Assembly: GCA_008711295.1 (NCBI GenBank)
Contig: VUYV01000003.1
Span: 3,445,678 to 3,509,677, forward strand
Length of the DNA: 64,000 bases
Direction of reading: 5' to 3'
Origin: Anarhynchus alexandrinus
Lineage: Eukaryota; Chordata; Aves; Charadriiformes; Charadriidae
Numbering within the stretch: the stretch's first letter is position 1; each line of letters begins with the position of its first letter. Shown in pieces: positions 35,835 to 46,324 of this stretch. Position numbers and translations under genes: made by a program. The notes under the pieces were generated by a model. The model was not told the DNA's origin. It saw only the letters and a list, made by a program, of their open reading frames with translations, and searched no databases.

Positions 35835-36187
35835 TGTGGGAAACCTCGGCTGGTCGGAGGGATCAGAATGCAAGTTCAACATCGGCCTTGAGCAGATACC
35901 CGTGTACCCTTGAAGAGACTGGAGAGTCCTAAGAAAAGCTAAGCAACAAGATAAGGGTTGGCAAACATCCTGGCTTTGACCAGAGCATGGACAGCGCGTG
36001 ATCAACAATTGTATTGGCTGGTTGGCGTGTGATGTGTGAGCGGATTGGGCAGAAGTAGAATGGTAGAGTATATGCACAGATAAGCATCCGGGTAAAAGGA
36101 TATAAAAGAGCACTGCTTGTAAAATAAATACATATATACAATTGTTGCAACTTGATATTCAGTGTCGTGTCCATCTCTACAACAACA
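35835..36187 (+). mobile_element. Solo LTR, class II / alpharetrovirus-like, 353 bp
   Basis: It begins TGTGGGAAACC and ends CTACAACAACA (TGT...ACA termini) and is bracketed by a near-perfect 6-bp duplication. U3 contains ATTGG-type (inverted CCAAT) boxes at about 36013 and 36043 and a TATA box, TATAAAA, at 36101-36107. The poly(A) signal AATAAA is at 36123-36128, only 16 nt after the TATA box. The transcript's R region must therefore be very short and lie just downstream, the layout known from avian leukosis/sarcoma-type LTRs, which are also about 330-350 bp. There is no internal viral sequence on either side, so this is a solo LTR left by recombination. Minus-strand open frames within it are chance. 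Family assignment needs a database match. Confidence 0.75.
36101..36128 (+). promoter_or_regulatory. LTR TATA box and overlapping poly(A) signal
   Basis: TATAAAA (36101-36107) and AATAAA (36123-36128). A start site about 25-30 nt after the TATA box would fall at about 36130, just past the AATAAA. The poly(A) hexamer therefore sits in U3 next to a very short R, as in alpharetroviral LTRs. Whether the promoter still works cannot be told from sequence. Confidence 0.6.
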
Positions 36188-36193
36188 GGCTAT
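36188..36193 (+). repeat. Right target-site duplication of the solo LTR
   Basis: GGCTAT directly after the terminal ACA. One mismatch to the left copy at the last position. Confidence 0.65.
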
Positions 36194-39100
36194 GGACAGA
36201 CAAATTTAGTCTTGACTGTAAACGAGCCCAACAGTCTTAGCTTTCCCGCTAGAGCCAGAGCAGGTTAGTGAACATCCTACTGTCCAACATCAGAAAGATT
36301 ATTTTTGCTGACATCAACAGCAAGTTGATTTTATATGGCACGTCTGAAAAAGGAGGGATAGTTAAGTCTTGCAAAGCAATGAACCCTTGGTTTTCAATCC
36401 AGTAAATCTCATAAGTAGTCTAATGTTTCAAGCCTGTGAGTGATCCTACTGACTTCAACTTAAAAACTTAAGCACAACTACAGATGTTTTACAGGTCTTG
36501 GAATGCAACAACAAGAGCTTTAAGGATGAGGTCGAGTGTGAATACACAGCTGAGGACGAAGACACAGATTGTTCTGGCATCTAATTCTAAACTTGTTCTT
36601 TTATATTGTGCTCTGTCTATTAGCCACCCAAAAGACAGCTTGCCAGATCATTACCTTCCCTTTCTCATCTCTATTTTACTGTGCATAAAGGCAGCCGGCA
36701 TATATTTGAGACATGCACAGAACCATAGCCGTACACTTTATTTTACACACTAAATGCACCAGCAACTATTAAAACCTGATGGTGCTGAAAGGCTGTGACC
36801 ATTATATATCTAGTAATGCACTCATCACCGCTGTGCTGTCTGAGTGTTTGGCTGCTATATACTCACTGGTTCCAGAAGAAATATGGAGGAATCCTGCTTC
36901 AAACCTGCTTTTTTTATATGTGAACTGGAACAAAGAATCAGCCCAGTGAGTCAATATGCAAGTGAATCTTTATGCTTCTTAGAAAGCTTCCTTGAATAAG
37001 ATGGGAAAAAATTATAAATAATTATACAATGATCCTCAGATACAGATATGCATAAGCAAACATTTTACCTTCAGGGAGCTGGAGGTTTCCTATAAATTTC
37101 ACAGAACTTAGGAAAAGAAATGACTACACAGCCATCCTTTTATCCAAAAAGTACCTTCTTTCATCATCAAGCATCACATAATCCCCTTCCTCTTTTCTCT
37201 CTTTTCTCCCCCCTTCAATGGCCATATTTTCCTTAGGATATTTAGAATTTTCTGGTTTGAGCTACCCACCAGGTGGTGTGAGAAGCCTAGGTGAAGGAAA
37301 AAGTACTGATACCTTTTTCAATCCAACAGCACTTTCTTTTAGGCCCATATAAAATAGGACATTCCAGGGAAGACTTACCATCACTGTAAGACTGATACTT
37401 GCCTCATCTTAATCACCATACAAGTGCACTGTGTATATTGTCCCCCTTCGCAGCTTTTCATTCCCCATATCCTACATTTCATTGATCTCTGCATTTCTTC
37501 CTTAAGTTCAGCCCTCTTATTTTAAAATGCCTCCTTGAAATTAATGTCTTTTCGGATGCATTTACTTTTCTTCCAAAACAAGGTACGATAGCTAAGAGTT
37601 TTCCCTTGGCTTAACTCAAGCTCATCATTCTGCCCGATTCCCGTGCCTGTCTCTTTCTGCTGCATTTTAGCTCTAGGAATACACATAAGCCAGACTGGCA
37701 GCTGAGTATAAGGAATGACAGCTCTGCTTACCTCCATTAAACCTGACTTGGGTATACTTGCCTTGGCATTCCTGGAAAGATAATGTAGTGATGGAGGACT
37801 ATTTAATAAAAAAATAGTGTTTGGGGTTCATTTCCTCAGATGTTTACTACAGCCTTTAGTGAGAACCCCTAGCTGAACCCCCTTTAGTAGATAGGCTCCA
37901 GTTGTTTAGTAGCCCTTCTGCTCATAGACTGCAGCTAGGAACTACAGGGCACAAGTGCTGAACCCTCTAAACTTCCCAAGAAGCCAAGTACACCTCAGAC
38001 CTCCAACCAGACAATAATCTAATTTACAGTTTAACCTGCTATTAAATGTGTAAGATGTGAATCGTGTGAAAGTTGAAGCCAGTAAATCAAAAGCTACGCA
38101 AATTCGTATTTTATATTCATTCTTTGTAGATTGTATAAATTAGACTCGTACAAAATTACAGTACAAGGAAGCTTTATGGAAAAGGTAGAGCACTCATTAA
38201 ATGAAAATAAGGAGTATGATTACTTGAACTTTAATTCAGAAATCCCCACAGGAGGAAACACTAGAGGTGACAAATCTGCTAAGGAGAATTCCTTGAGGAA
38301 ATAAATAATATTTTTTCTCTGGGTCTGATACATCTCTGGTACAGATTCAATTTTGTAAGTTTCAGTGCAATTTTCAGTCCCTAATACATTGCAGGTCTAG
38401 TAAAGAAGTCTTCTATGACTAAAATAACACCGGTTATTTTAAAATAATCAATGCATCAGACAGATAGAGCAACCACAGCATGGTGGGCCTTGAAGAAAGA
38501 GGTTAGCCTAATGTTCTACAGCCCAAGGGAATGACAGATGATATTTATATTACCCCTGAATATGAATAAGAACACTAAAGGTTATAGGGTTATTCCATTA
38601 ACTGGATGCGTCACCGGACAGCATGAAAATTGTATTATGTTTCCGGACAAGGTCTTGGGAGAATTGTAACAGGCCCATTGATGTTATTTTTTATTCTGCC
38701 TAAATTAAGTGAAGGCTTTACATTTAAAAGATTTTTATTTGGCCATAGATCAATATTCAATTGCCCATTTCAATTTATTGTGTCCTACGTACTGTAAAAA
38801 ATTTCTTTCTGTGATTTATGGGAATATTTAATTAGCAAATGCTATATAAGTAACTGTCTTGCAATGTTTGTCTTATAAAGAAACAGCTGTAAGTCACGTA
38901 CAAGTACAACTTCTTAATAAGACTCTGGATTGAAATTTTTTATTTCAAGATGCATTAGTTGGGAAAGTTATCCTCTAAAAAATACCAAGATGCTCACAAG
39001 TCTGTGTCCTCCGGCCTCCGCCCATCCAAAACTAACACAAGGTATGACTCTGACAGTTATATGACACATGGAGAAGAATTAGGAAGACAGTGGTGATATA

Positions 39101-42100
39101 GTCATGTTATGATCTGGCTTGGTCTAAATGCCAGTCAATGGCTCCGGGAGATTCATCACTCCATCCACAGAAAGCTCAATTGCTCAACTGTCAGCTTTAA
39201 CTAGCAAGAATAAGAAGACACAGTCTGTCCATGAAAATGTTCCAGACAGGCTTTCTGGAGACCAAAGTGAAGGTGGAAATCTCCTTCCTCTGTAGCTGTT
39301 TGCTCACTTGTGGTGTACTGGATGTTTTCTTCTGAAGCGAACTCTCCTCCCACACAGTCTCCTGTGCAAGTCTACGCTTGCGTACTGGCAAGGGGGGTCT
39401 GAAACCACTCTTTGCAGAAGATGATGAACAGGAAAGCTGCTCTGGCAAGTCTGTGATGGAAAATTTAGGCAGGAGGCAGTATGCTGCTTCTAGATCATGA
39501 GAGCAGTAACTCTCACTACTCAGTACTCATTCATGGTACTGGGAAAGCCTTATTCCTCCTCCTTCCCTCAGCAGTAACTGTCCTCCATCCTTTCTGTTCC
39601 AAACCCACCCTCCAGCCAGAACGACACTCCTAACTGCCGTATCAGTTGAAAAGCATATTCCTTTAGGAGATGGACAGCCAGACTATGCAGCAATGCCACC
39701 ACTACTAGGGCAGTTCTATTGCCGCAGATAGTCCACTCACCTGGAAAATTGTATATGCAAAAAAAAAAAAAAAATTTAGAAAAAGCATATTCTAATCAAT
39801 AAAAATGGGACTAAATAAAATAAATCTTATCACCTGCAACCAGAAATAATCTATTTTGTCATATGGGTTGAAAAGTTACAGGAAATCTGTTAATTTAGAG
39901 TATTTGAAATAGCCTCAATTCTAACAATAACCAGGCACCCACAAGTTAAGTACCATGCACAGATCCACACCTATTATCCATGGAGAAGTTGCATTACACT
40001 CAGAGTATGACATGTAATACCTATATGCTATGTGGGGTAGGCAAGGTCACTCTGAAATTATCACAAAGAACTGACACAGAAGAGGCAGGATATGAAGCAT
40101 TCATTCTTAGTAGCCTTATCTCTCCTGTGAGGAGAAAAGATGCGTTGCTCGCTTTGCAACTAAACTAGGTAAAACCCTAGTGTAGCGAAAGCAGCTTTGT
40201 AGTTGGTGTGTGAGTTCACAATTTTATTTTATTTTTAATGCATGAGACTAGCTGTTAATGCTACATAGTCTGAATGTCAGATCTGCTGCAGTCTGTTTAA
40301 TATGGGACCCTAATACAACTGTTCGAAAAGATTCAGAAAGAAATATATAACATTTATAAGAAATTTATGGATGACCTAAGATACCTACTGAGAATTTCCT
40401 GAAGGAAAGTAACCTTAAGACAGAGCAGTCATCTCTGCTTCCTCTGACCTTTTCGGTACCCCTAGTCCAGGAACGCTTGGTGGAACAGCAAAAATGAGAA
40501 GCTATTGTCTTCTTGGATAATATTAAATTCTGCCAATTACCATTTGGCTTCCAAGTATCAAATCAATTCAGAAGATGAAAAAAACCCAAATTATACTTTC
40601 TTTGCTTTCTGGTAGGTGGAACAAATACTGCTTTACCATACCTGGTCATGCAGATCTGAAACTGTTCACTATTTCATCAATTTAACTGTCCGTGTTAAAT
40701 ACTGACTCTCCTTCCTATTTTCCCTTGGAACACATTCCCCAACCTCCGCATACACCTCCATCACCGTTCAAAATATCAATCCTCCAATCTTCTTAAATTT
40801 AGAAAATGTATGAAGTTATATCTGTAAATATCATAATCTTTTGCTACTGAATATCAAATACATAGTGTACTGGCATGAAAATTATACTTAGTAAACATGT
40901 TAATTTCTTTTTAAGTTTTCCTATATCCAATAAATCAGATATTCAATGGAACAGATGTAAACATTCATTTTCCTAAGTAGGCCATCCATTTAGTTTGGTT
41001 TCAAGACTAGACAAAACACATTTCAAGAGTTTAAAAGAGGAAAAAGTACACAGTGAAACCCCACAATCAAGAATGATAGGTAAGAGTCAAAATAAGCAAC
41101 GGTCTTAGATACAGTCTGTAAAATCGTGTAGATTTTCAACTTGAATTTTAAATATGATTTGGAGGGGAATTAATAAGTTCTAAGTTACAATTTAAGGATT
41201 GCCATGCCAAGTCCCTTGGACCATAGAGTTGAAACTCATATTTTGTCATCCTTCTTCACCTTCAGCAACATCAGAAATAAAGGCAGTTTTGTACAGTGTA
41301 GACCGTTTTTCTAAATTAAGGTAAGACATACAAGTCTGGAAAATAACTTCAATTACAGACAGGGTAAACACTGTATATCACAAGAGAGAGAGATTATCTC
41401 TGTGGGATTTTTTTATTCTGGATGGCAGGAAAATTTGAGAGCTTTCTTGTATATAGTTATGTTTTAACAGACAGACATAGGAATTTGGAAGGCCTAAATA
41501 TAGGTTTATTTTGCATGCAACAATAACAAAAATAGCGTACCATAGTATACCATATTTCAATCATCTTATTTTATAGACAGGTCACTAAGCAGTAGTATTT
41601 TATCTAAGATTGCCATCTCACAATACAGATAACATCAGATTATCTAAAAGTATGGTTGATAGCAAATCAGTAGAAACCTAATCTGTTGTCAAAACACTAT
41701 AGTAGCAGAAGGTGACTGAATTGTCTACTGTCTTAGATTACACTTGTGCAACAGTAAGAATGAAGAGCACACAAAATGATACAATACATTACTAGAATTA
41801 TAGAAGAAATACTGAAACACCAAGAATGATCTGTAGGACATTCAATGTATTATAAACATTTTAGATATTTTATGGGCTCTTTCACACTACAGTAAATAAG
41901 AATGTGGTCTTCTTTAGTCCTCTGTGGATAAGGAGTACAAAATTATCAGAGTACTTACATTCACTATTACCCCTTAGGTAAAGGCTTGAAACGCTTTAAG
42001 AAAACTGCAAGTATGAAGAACCAATTTTGTTACGGCCAGACTACACCACAGCAGCACAAATCAGAGGCTACAAAGGGGACTATTTATTTCACTGCATTTG

Positions 42101-45100
42101 ACACCTGAATTAGCTGGCTAAGTTTACCAGCTAATCTCCTAGTGAAGTTAGAGAGGTATAAAAGCCTTCAATATTTATTGGAGAGGGTAATTCAAAGTAC
42201 CTTCCTTTCTTTATCCATCCGTTTTAGGAATCTGCTAAGATAGACCCACTGGCTTTTTAAAACAGATTTTTAGATCTAGGCACTATACATACAAATTATA
42301 CCATTGATGTGTATTAGGATCTCAACTCCTCCTACAACTAAAATATGGAATTAGAGGTGGAATTTATTTATAATCATAGGTCATCTGGAATGTTAAACTA
42401 ACAGAGAAACATAATTACATTTATTTCAAAATGAGACACTCCGAGCCAATGAGCTTAAGAGCAAACAAGTCAATGCCTTCTTTCAGAACAGTACCTTCCT
42501 GGCTAGGCTCTTTGGCGAATATGTCACCTTCTTTTAGGCAATGAAGAGAAGTAATAGTAAGATTATTTTGAATAAAAAAAGAGTATTACTGTTTTATTTC
42601 CCATTTTTTTCTAATGTGTTTTCCGGTACTAAAAGTTATCATTTTAGGCTGAAGGTTTAAAGTCATTACAGAATTTCCATAAACTGCAAAGTACTTCACA
42701 TTTTAATCTCAGTTGGCTTCATAAATTCCATATCCCTACATTAAATAATAAATGTAGTTCAAGAGCAGTTATTATAACTAATGGCACATTTGACACTCTG
42801 GTTTCTATACATTTTTTGTGATGCCTCAAGCAGTTCTGCATGTTGTACATCACAATACGTATGCGATCATTAAAATGTTCAGTGTGATCAATGGTTAATT
42901 AAAGCTTCTTATAGTAACTGGTTATACTAACTTTACAGCGCTGATAAATCCCCAATGGTCTGGTTGTCCTTTCTTTTCTAATTATACCAACCCTGTTCTC
43001 TTTTTATGGAAGTTATCAGGTTCCACTGAGTACCTGTATTTTTATGACATGAAAATAGAGCTAATACTGTGCTGATGGACCCACTGAGCTTTACTTTGCT
43101 GTGGATGTTTACAAATGGTTTCATAAAACCTTTTTAAGAAGAGATTGTTCAGTGCCTGTGTAAACTCTTTGAGCGCTGCTTAAGTTAAGAAGCATAACAA
43201 TACAAATAACATTATGGTCTTATTAATCTCTGGCTAGGAAGTGAATTTGCTTTAAGGATTTTAAGGATTTCAACAGACTATATTTTTAAAAAAATGTACT
43301 TGAAGCATATTTATCTGCTGAATGTACTGTTTTAGTAATATCTGCTACTAAGTTACCTCTTCGTAAGTTAGCAGCATAACATTTAGCCTGTAAAGACAGT
43401 TCCTTTGGTTACTTATCATCATAATAATTCTTTATCTATGCTTTTTTTCTTTTATTGTTCTTTTGTTCCAAGCAACTCAGAAAAACATTTAAGCTTGTGC
43501 TGAGTCCTTGAGATCAGCTCAAAATGTACTACTGGATTTAGACGTATCTTATATCCATACCTAAAGTCAAGCAAGTGTTTCATTGTTAATAAGTAGAGAG
43601 ATTTCCATAAATGTCACTATACTTCCCAATTATGGACTTTGGCTTTAAAAAAAAATACAGTCATGAAAGTCAGGTTAAAAAAAAAAATCATGGAAATCAC
43701 TTTGGCTTCTTTTGATCGACTGTTCTTTTGATTTCTTCTCATTTAGACATTCCTACTTATTTGAAAGGTTAGTTGTTGACCTGAGCTTGGTCTTTGTCTA
43801 CTAGATATTCACTGAACAACAACATCCATCCGAAGTAAGGGATCATTTAAAAACTAAAACAAAATACGATGTCAGAAGGGACAGGAACATTACTGACTAT
43901 ACAGTGAACTTATGAACTGTTTCCTTTATTAAGGATGTTCATGCACATGTTGTCAGTTAAGATCAAAGGCAAAGAATAGCCATAGAGAATGCCCCTTAAA
44001 TATACTAAATATCTTCCACCTGCTTTAAGAAGTGTTTTTTTCTAGAGCTGAAAAAAAAAGTAAAGAAAATGCAAAAACACAGTTAGCACTGGATGTACAA
44101 GACTGGAATGAACAAAGGCTATTCAAAAGATTGGAGAATGCTTTCTACTCTAACTGACCCTTTCAAGCTACTTCTGAAACAAAAGGACTTTGTTCAGCTT
44201 TTGTTTTACCTACCTGTCAACTTCAGAGCAAAATTGCCTTCTACTGTGTTAAAAAGACTGAGTCCTTTACTGGCTGCATTGGAAAGGCTTCCTTAAAAAG
44301 AACAATTTGTTGTCCTTTTGCCATAATATTGTCAACTGTGCAATTAGCTCACATTCTGACAAAAGAATTCCTAACCCATCAAACTTGTTCCAACAATTTT
44401 AAATTCCTCTACTCTTGGTTGAAATTACACATACAACTACTAAATACACTCTAGGCTCAAACTCTTCCTGTTCTATGCAGTCAGCAAATATACTTGCAGA
44501 ACCACTAACAACTACTATTTTGATGGTAATTTTACTGATACAAATTCAACTTAACTTGAATTTATTGACCTTGGTCTTCAACCAATGTAAAAGACCTTAA
44601 GCCCCAGTAAAATTAATTAAGTTATGGCAATCTCTAAACAAAATGTAAAACTTGTTTGGTATTTTACCTATAATATTTTTTGCTATCGAATCACTTCTCT
44701 GTCGTGGGGGTGGATTGCCTTTTTTTTTTCTTCTCCGAGCTTAATGAAAATGAGTTCTTCAAAATGAAGGAATAATAATTAAGCTCACAGATGGGTTATG
44801 CATAACTGATTTTATATTATTTCATTTGTATATAGACCTGTTCTAAATCTAATGAAGCCACAAACACACACACATGCAAAATCACTTGTTTGATTTTGGG
44901 CTTGTTTTTGGTACACCAAGGCTGGATGAAGAAACTTCTTTGGACCATCCTACAATACAGGGGATGTAGCAGAATCTTAGTTGGCAACTCAGACAGGTGA
45001 AACAGAAGCCTACTCTGAATATATCTCTAGAGGAGAAATTTTGCCTGCATCAACTCACAAACCTATTGGGAGTTTTCTGAAATATACAGGTAGTCCAAAA

Positions 45101-45117
45101 AACACACTCTGCTTCAA
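36194..45117. other. 8.9 kb AT-rich unique sequence, no confident gene
   Basis: No CR1 or LTR is visible. Poly-A at about 39758-39774. A minus-strand open stretch at about 39197-39510 with an exon-like core at 39308-39450 is discussed under findings. 38560-38900 and 42700-42960 have conserved-noncoding texture. Nothing else is recognised. Confidence 0.5.
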
Positions 45118-45345
45118 TTTCACCATACCACTGTACAAATCTGTGGTCCATCTGCATCTTCAATACTGTGTGCAGCTCTGGCCCCCCCCCCCCCCCCCCC
45201 CCCCCNCTACATCTCAAGGGCTTGGAGATGAGCAAAGAGATGGAGTGTCTTCCCTACACTGAATGCCTGAGTGAGTTCGATCTCTGCAGTCTGGAAAAGA
45301 AAAGGCTGAGAGTTGTGGTAAAATTTTATAAAATTAAGTAACAAG
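45118..45345 (+). mobile_element. Old CR1-type LINE, first part of a split copy
   Basis: The plus strand encodes LYKSVVHLHLQYCVQLWPP, the CR1 ORF2 C-terminal block usually reading L..V.PHLEYCVQ.W. Sequence is then lost in a poly-C run and one N (45182-45206) and resumes with codons for the SLQSGKEKAE block (FSLEKRRL equivalent) to about 45345. Divergence is much higher than in the neighbouring CR1 copies. The copy continues beyond the inserted CR1 at 45489. Confidence 0.75.
45182..45206. repeat. Poly-C run of 24 ending in one N
   Basis: Twenty-four C followed by N. In CR1 this position has only a short CCCC stretch (after CAGCTCTGG), so the run is either a recent expansion or a sequencing/assembly error next to an undersized gap. 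Frames that cross it are unreliable. Confidence 0.9.
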
Positions 45346-45350
45346 GAGGA

Positions 45351-45488
45351 ATCATAGAATGGTTTAGGTTGGAAGGGACCTTGAAGATCATCTAGTTCCA
45401 ACCCCCCTGCCATAGGCAGGGACACCTCCCACTAGACTAGGTTGCTCAAAGCCCCATCCAGCCTGGCCTTGAACACCTCCAGGGATGG
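45351..45488 (-). mobile_element. Young CR1 3'-end fragment nested in an older LINE
   Basis: Inverted tail ATCATAGAATGGTTTAGGTT, the complement of the 3' UTR (GGAAGGGACCTTGAAGATCA) and of the ORF2 end (CAAAGCCCCATCCAGCCTGG, CTTGAACACCTCCAGGGATG). About 138 bp, 5'-truncated. Sequence of the older LINE is found on both sides, in the opposite orientation. Confidence 0.92.
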
Positions 45489-45740
45489 AGAGGTGGATAG
45501 GTTTCAAATCAAGAACTTGGGATTATAAACTAAGCTAAGAGAAGGCAGGCTCAAAAGAGAAGGTTGAATTGTGGAACTTCTTGCCAAAGCATATTTGATT
45601 ACTTATGTTTCACAGGGGGTCCAGGGGAGACTTGAAAAGTTCACGGAAGACAAATCCACAGATGGTTCCTAAATACCTAGGTAAAATGTTCATATGAAGT
45701 GTCCCTGACGTGAAAACAGGTGAAGGCTGGAAAGGTATGA
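45489..45740 (+). mobile_element. Old CR1-type LINE, second part of the split copy
   Basis: It resumes with GGTGGATAGGTTTCAAATCA and AAGAACTTGGGATTATAAAC, then TTGTGGAACTTCTTGCCAAA, CTTGAAAAGTTCACGGAAGA and AATCCACAGATGG. This corresponds to the WNFLP..F..DLKSSRKTNPQM region and 3' UTR of anciently diverged amniote CR1 families (the CR1-L type). The right boundary is uncertain. Confidence 0.65.
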
Positions 45741-45749
45741 TATAAGAAT

Positions 45750-46324
45750 ACCACAGACTCATAGAACCATTTTGTTTGGAAAAGACCTTTAAGATCATCA
45801 AGTCCAACTGTTAACCTAGCACTGCCAAGTCCACCACTAAACCACGTCCCTAAGTACGACATCTACATGTCTTTTAAATACCTCCAGGGATGGCGACTCA
45901 ACCACTTCCCCAGGCAGCCTCTTCCAATGCTTGACAATCCTTTTAGTGAAGAATTTTTTTCCTAATATCCAATCTAAACCTGCCCTGGCACAACTTGAGG
46001 ATGTTTCCTCTTGTCCTATCAATTGTTACCTGGGAGAAGAGACTGACACCCACCTCGCTACAACCTCCTTTCAGGCAGTTGTAGAGAGTGATATGTTCTC
46101 CCCTCAGCCTCCTTTTCTCCAGGCTAAACAACCCCAATTCCCTCAGCCGCTCCTCATAAGACTTGTGCTCTAGACCCCTCACCAGCTTCGTTGCTTTTCT
46201 TTGGACACGCTCCAGCACCTCAATGTCTTTCTTATAGTGAGGGACCCAGAACTGAACACAGTATTTGAGGTGTGACCTCACCAGTGCCGAGCACAAAGGG
46301 ACAATCACTTCCTGTACTCTTTTC
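45750..46324 (-). mobile_element. CR1 LINE, 575 bp 3' part, one frameshift
   Basis: Minus-strand translation gives the ORF2 C-terminal region: [57 protein letters not shown], then RFRLDIRKK. In another frame it continues [20 protein letters not shown] and [17 protein letters not shown]. The two open frames (45943-46308 and 45837-46022) overlap, and the change of frame falls at the T-run near 45954-45961, so a single indel broke this stretch. The 3' UTR and inverted tail run from about 45750. Same subfamily as 8736-9010. Confidence 0.95.

Noticed and set aside
35823..36174. Two overlapping minus-strand frames of 96 and 81 codons
   Set aside because: Both lie antisense inside the solo LTR and are explained by it.
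44981..45262. Plus-strand frame with poly-P
   Set aside because: Crosses the C24+N artefact; only the short LYKSVVHLHLQYCVQLW part is real LINE sequence.
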